From the NCBI GenBank assembly GCA_040902425.1, contig JBBDXI010000064.1, forward strand, positions 1-23,574: a stretch of 23,574 bases of DNA, in the 5' to 3' direction. The notes under the pieces were generated by a model, which was not told where the DNA came from, did no database searches, and saw only the letters and a program-made list of their open reading frames with translations. Shown here one piece after another: positions 21,315-23,574 of the stretch. The position numbers were made by a program, and so were the translations under genes. Position 1 is the stretch's first letter, and the number at the start of each line of letters is the position of its first letter. This DNA comes from JBBDXI01 sp040902425. Lineage in GTDB: Bacteria > Planctomycetota > Phycisphaerae > Phycisphaerales > UBA1924.

Positions 21315-23224
21315 GCCCGATCGCGACCACGACGCGCGCCGCCGCCAAGCCGGCGGCCCCGCCGACCTTCGCCTATGCCGGCCAGCTCCTCCGCGTGAAC
21401 CTCTCCACCGGCAAGACCTCCACCGAGGCGTGGAGCGAGGGAGACCGGCGCGAGTACCTGGGGGGCGTCGGGCTCGGCGCCAAGATCCTCTACGACGAGG
21501 TCGGCCCGAAGGTGCAGTGGGATCATCCGGACAATCGCCTCATCATGGCCACCGGCCCGCTGGCCGGCCTGCCGGTGTGGGGGACGGGCGGGCTCACCGT
21601 GGTCACCCGGGGCGCGCTCACCGGCGGCGCGACGTCCACGCAGGCCAACGGCTTCTTCGGGGCCACGCTCAAGTACTCGGGCTACGACGCGATCGTCATC
21701 CAGGGTCAGGCCAAGAAGCTCTCCTACCTCTACATCAACGACGACGTGGTCGAGGTGCGCGACGCGTCCCACCTGGCCGGCAAGGACACCTGGGAGACCC
21801 AGCAGGCGCTCGAGGCCGAGCACGGCCTCTCCGGCCACCGGCTCTCGGTCTATGCCATCGGCCCCGCGGGCGAGAACCTGGTGCGCTTCGCGGCCATCCA
21901 CGGCGACTACGGCCACGTGGCCTCCAAGAACGGCTGCGGCGCGGTGATGGGCAAGAAGAAGCTCAAGGCGGTGTGCATCGTGCGCGGGACCAAGTCGCTG
22001 GCCGCTCACGACACCCGCGGCCTCATCCAGGCCGCCGACGACATCGCGCACGATCTCAAGACCGATCCCTCGACCTCCACGCTCTACAACTTCGGCACGC
22101 TGCCCGGGGTGGTGAACCTCTCCAAGCTCGGCGCGCTGCCGATCAAGAACTACACGACCAACCTCACCGGCGACGTGGACATGAAGGAGTGGGAGGCCAC
22201 GAAGCTTCGCGCGGGCTTCGACCACCGCGGGCACCAGTGCAACGCCTGTGGAATGCGCCACTGCCACATCCAGGTGATCCCCAAGGGGCCGCACGCGGGC
22301 GAGCGGGTGGACGAGCCGGAGTACGAGGGCTGGTCGGGCGCGGGCTGGACCATCGGCCTCACCGACAAGGTTCCGGTCTCCTGGCTGAACACGCGCATCG
22401 ATCGCGCCTGCGTGGACGTCAACGAGTTCGGCTGGGTCTGCGGGTGGGTGATGGAGTGCATGGAGAAGGGCTACCTCACCGAGAAGCAGGTCGGTTTCCG
22501 CCTCACCTGGGGTGACGTCGAGGGCGCGTACAAGCTGCTCCAGATGATCAGCCACCGGCAGGGCTTCGGCGACATCCTGGCCGAGGGCGTCAAGCGCGCC
22601 GCCGAGAAGATCGGCGGCAAGGCGGCCGAGTGCGCGATCTACACGATGAAGGGCGCCTCTCCTCGCGGCCACGACCACCGCGGCCGCTGGGAGGAGATGC
22701 TCGACACCTGCACCTCGTCCAACGGGACCATGGAGAGCGCCAACCCCACCTTCCAGACCGAGGTGGGCGCGCCGGGGCGCATCAATCCCTTCGACGGCGA
22801 GCAGGTGGCCAAGCTGGTCGGCATGATCCGCGGCCGGCGCCACTTCGAGGACTCCCTCGGCGGCTGCTCGTTCACCTTCCGTACCCGCATCGCGAACCTG
22901 GCCCAGGCCCTGGCGGCCGCGACGGGCTGGGACTATCGCCTGGAAGACGCGGTGCGCTTCGGCAACCGCACCGCCGCGATCCTGCGGGCGTTCAACCTCC
23001 GCTGCGGCATCGGCCCCGAGGTGGAATATCCGTCGGCCCGCTACGGCTCGCAGCCGGTGGACGGCCCGGCCAAGGCCCACGACGTGCGCAAGCAGTGGGA
23101 CCGCATGCTCGAGGTCTGGTACGAGACGGTCAACTACGACCGCAAGACCGGCAGGCCCAAGAAGGAGCTCCTGCGCTCGCTGGACCTCGACTGGCTCGCC
23201 AAGGACCTCTACGGGAAGAAGTAG
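21311..23224 (+). CDS. Tungsten-dependent aldehyde ferredoxin oxidoreductase family protein, catalytic subunit (AorB-like)
   Basis: 637 residues. AOR-family N-terminal domain: LLRVNLSTGKTSTEAW, YLGGVGLGAKIL, ATGPLAGLPVWGTGGLTV, ANGFFGATLKYSGYDAIVI. The C-terminal domains bind the [4Fe-4S] cluster and bis-pyranopterin tungsten. The cluster motif is C310, C313, C318 (CNACGMRHC) with the fourth ligand at C519 (SLGGCSF). The spacing CX2CX4C differs by one residue from the CX2CX3C of the Pyrococcus enzyme. KGASPRGHDHRG near the middle is also family-like. It oxidises aldehydes to acids or runs the reverse carboxylate reduction; a class II benzoyl-CoA-reductase-like role is less likely given the FAD/ferredoxin set. 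The start at ATG 21311 follows from the ATGA overlap. Confidence 0.93.
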   Translation: MSPIATTTRAAAKPAAPPTFAYAGQLLRVNLSTGKTSTEAWSEGDRREYLGGVGLGAKILYDEVGPKVQWDHPDNRLIMATGPLAGLPVWGTGGLTVVTRGALTGGATSTQANGFFGATLKYSGYDAIVIQGQAKKLSYLYINDDVVEVRDASHLAGKDTWETQQALEAEHGLSGHRLSVYAIGPAGENLVRFAAIHGDYGHVASKNGCGAVMGKKKLKAVCIVRGTKSLAAHDTRGLIQAADDIAHDLKTDPSTSTLYNFGTLPGVVNLSKLGALPIKNYTTNLTGDVDMKEWEATKLRAGFDHRGHQCNACGMRHCHIQVIPKGPHAGERVDEPEYEGWSGAGWTIGLTDKVPVSWLNTRIDRACVDVNEFGWVCGWVMECMEKGYLTEKQVGFRLTWGDVEGAYKLLQMISHRQGFGDILAEGVKRAAEKIGGKAAECAIYTMKGASPRGHDHRGRWEEMLDTCTSSNGTMESANPTFQTEVGAPGRINPFDGEQVAKLVGMIRGRRHFEDSLGGCSFTFRTRIANLAQALAAATGWDYRLEDAVRFGNRTAAILRAFNLRCGIGPEVEYPSARYGSQPVDGPAKAHDVRKQWDRMLEVWYETVNYDRKTGRPKKELLRSLDLDWLAKDLYGKK

Positions 23225-23227
23225 ACG

Positions 23228-23569
23228 GTGGAGGACGGGCAGTTGCCTGGCGAGGCGCAGCCGAAGGCGAGCCGAGCGCAGATAGAAGTCACCACATGGG
23301 TGACCAAGCACGCCGGAGGCGACGGCACGGGCAGCAAGCTGTTCGACGAGACGATCGGGCGAGGCGATACCCCCAGGACAGTCCTGCGCCGCTTCACCCA
23401 GCGCTTCCCCGAGCTCGACTCCGCCCTCTGGAGCCCGGACCACTCCGAGCTCGGCTCCCACATCGAGGTCCTGGTCAACGACGCGGTCCTCGGCGTGACC
23501 TACGATCTCGACACGCCGCTGATCGGCGGCGAGCGCATCACGCTCCTCGGTCAGTTCATGGGCGGGTAG
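23228..23569 (+). CDS. MoaD/ThiS-like beta-grasp protein (AorD-like) with C-terminal Gly-Gly
   Basis: 113 residues. It ends in the MoaD/ThiS-type tail LLGQFMGG, with the two final glycines exposed as needed for thiocarboxylate formation in molybdo/tungstopterin synthesis. The core (IEVTTWVTKHA from about residue 19, LRRFTQRFPELDSAL, HIEVLVNDA, ITLLGQFMGG) fits a ubiquitin-like fold; the segment GVTYDLDTPLIGGERI matches the end strands. In Aromatoleum the aor operon also carries a MoaD-like gene, so a dedicated sulfur carrier for the tungsten cofactor is likely. The start is GTG 23228, 3 nt after the AOR stop. Codons 4-18 are supplied by a dispersed repeat, so the first 18 residues are probably not part of the fold. 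The contig ends 5 nt after the stop. Confidence 0.8.
   Translation: MEDGQLPGEAQPKASRAQIEVTTWVTKHAGGDGTGSKLFDETIGRGDTPRTVLRRFTQRFPELDSALWSPDHSELGSHIEVLVNDAVLGVTYDLDTPLIGGERITLLGQFMGG
23237..23280 (+). repeat. 44-bp dispersed repeat, copy B (start of the MoaD-like gene)
   Basis: GGGCAGTTGCCTGGCGAGGC and onward, 42 of 44 bases identical to the reverse complement of 17114-17157 (mismatches at positions 11 and 13). It encodes GQLPGEAQPKASRAQ at the N-terminus of the MoaD-like protein. It seems to have been inserted at or just after the start codon. Confidence 0.85.
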
Positions 23570-23574
23570 GCGGG

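Noticed and set aside
21149..23461. 770-codon open frame on the minus strand
   Set aside because: Antisense shadow of the AOR gene with biased composition; the plus-strand AOR protein is unmistakable.
1..23574. CRISPR array, tRNA or rRNA genes, integrase or toxin-antitoxin genes
   Set aside because: No regularly spaced repeats, no tRNA-like cloverleaf and no protein of these families was found on reading both strands; the repeats seen are dispersed or palindromic.

Overview
The window is a GC-rich bacterial contig, probably from a metagenome. It starts with a poly-G run and contains a block of 10 Ns. I see no rRNA, tRNA, CRISPR array or transposase gene. The gene content (hopanoid radical SAM protein HpnJ, a UGSC-type selenoprotein, a tungsten aldehyde oxidoreductase operon, GTG starts, tight ATGA overlaps) suggests an uncultured soil or sediment lineage such as Rokubacteria/Methylomirabilota. 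That placement is inference from recall, not a search result.

Layout. 1-5425 (+): a left-truncated ArnT-like glycosyltransferase, a DedA membrane protein, HpnJ, serA and an overlapping mannose-6-phosphate-isomerase-type cupin. 5509-7025: a small hypothetical, then a divergent pair (ElyC/YdcF-like membrane protein on -, lipoprotein on +). 7051-12366 (-): a sugar-phosphate operon transcribed FGGY (gluconate-type) kinase, then an RpiB-Pgi fusion, then zwf. 12460-14047 (+): a UGSC selenoprotein whose gene contains an in-frame TGA, followed by an unrecognised conserved partner gene. 14066-14150: a long perfect inverted repeat, MITE/REP-like. 14160-15068 (-): an EamA-type permease. 15167-19112 (+): a 3-hydroxyisobutyrate-dehydrogenase-like enzyme and a large AsmA/DUF748 protein. 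19163-23569 (+): a compact operon of GYD protein, 16-Cys ferredoxin, FAD oxidoreductase, aldehyde ferredoxin oxidoreductase and MoaD-like protein, the subunit set of an Aor-type tungsten enzyme.

The main discovery is at 12460-12990. A conventional reading stops at TGA 12745-12747. The same frame then continues for 80 more codons, beginning with Gly-Ser-Cys, so the site reads U-G-S-C. A perfect 8-bp hairpin with a GUC loop starts 11 nt after the TGA, and its loop begins 19 nt after it, as expected for a bacterial SECIS. Selenocysteine insertion explains this better than a pseudogene.

Other points of interest are the RpiB-Pgi fusion, whose RpiB half keeps the catalytic Cys but lacks two usual His residues; a 44-bp dispersed repeat found inside the DUF748 gene and again as the first codons of the MoaD-like gene; the 27-bp-arm inverted repeat between convergent genes; two copies of a GC-rich palindrome; and the zwf stop codon lying inside the loop of a putative bidirectional terminator.
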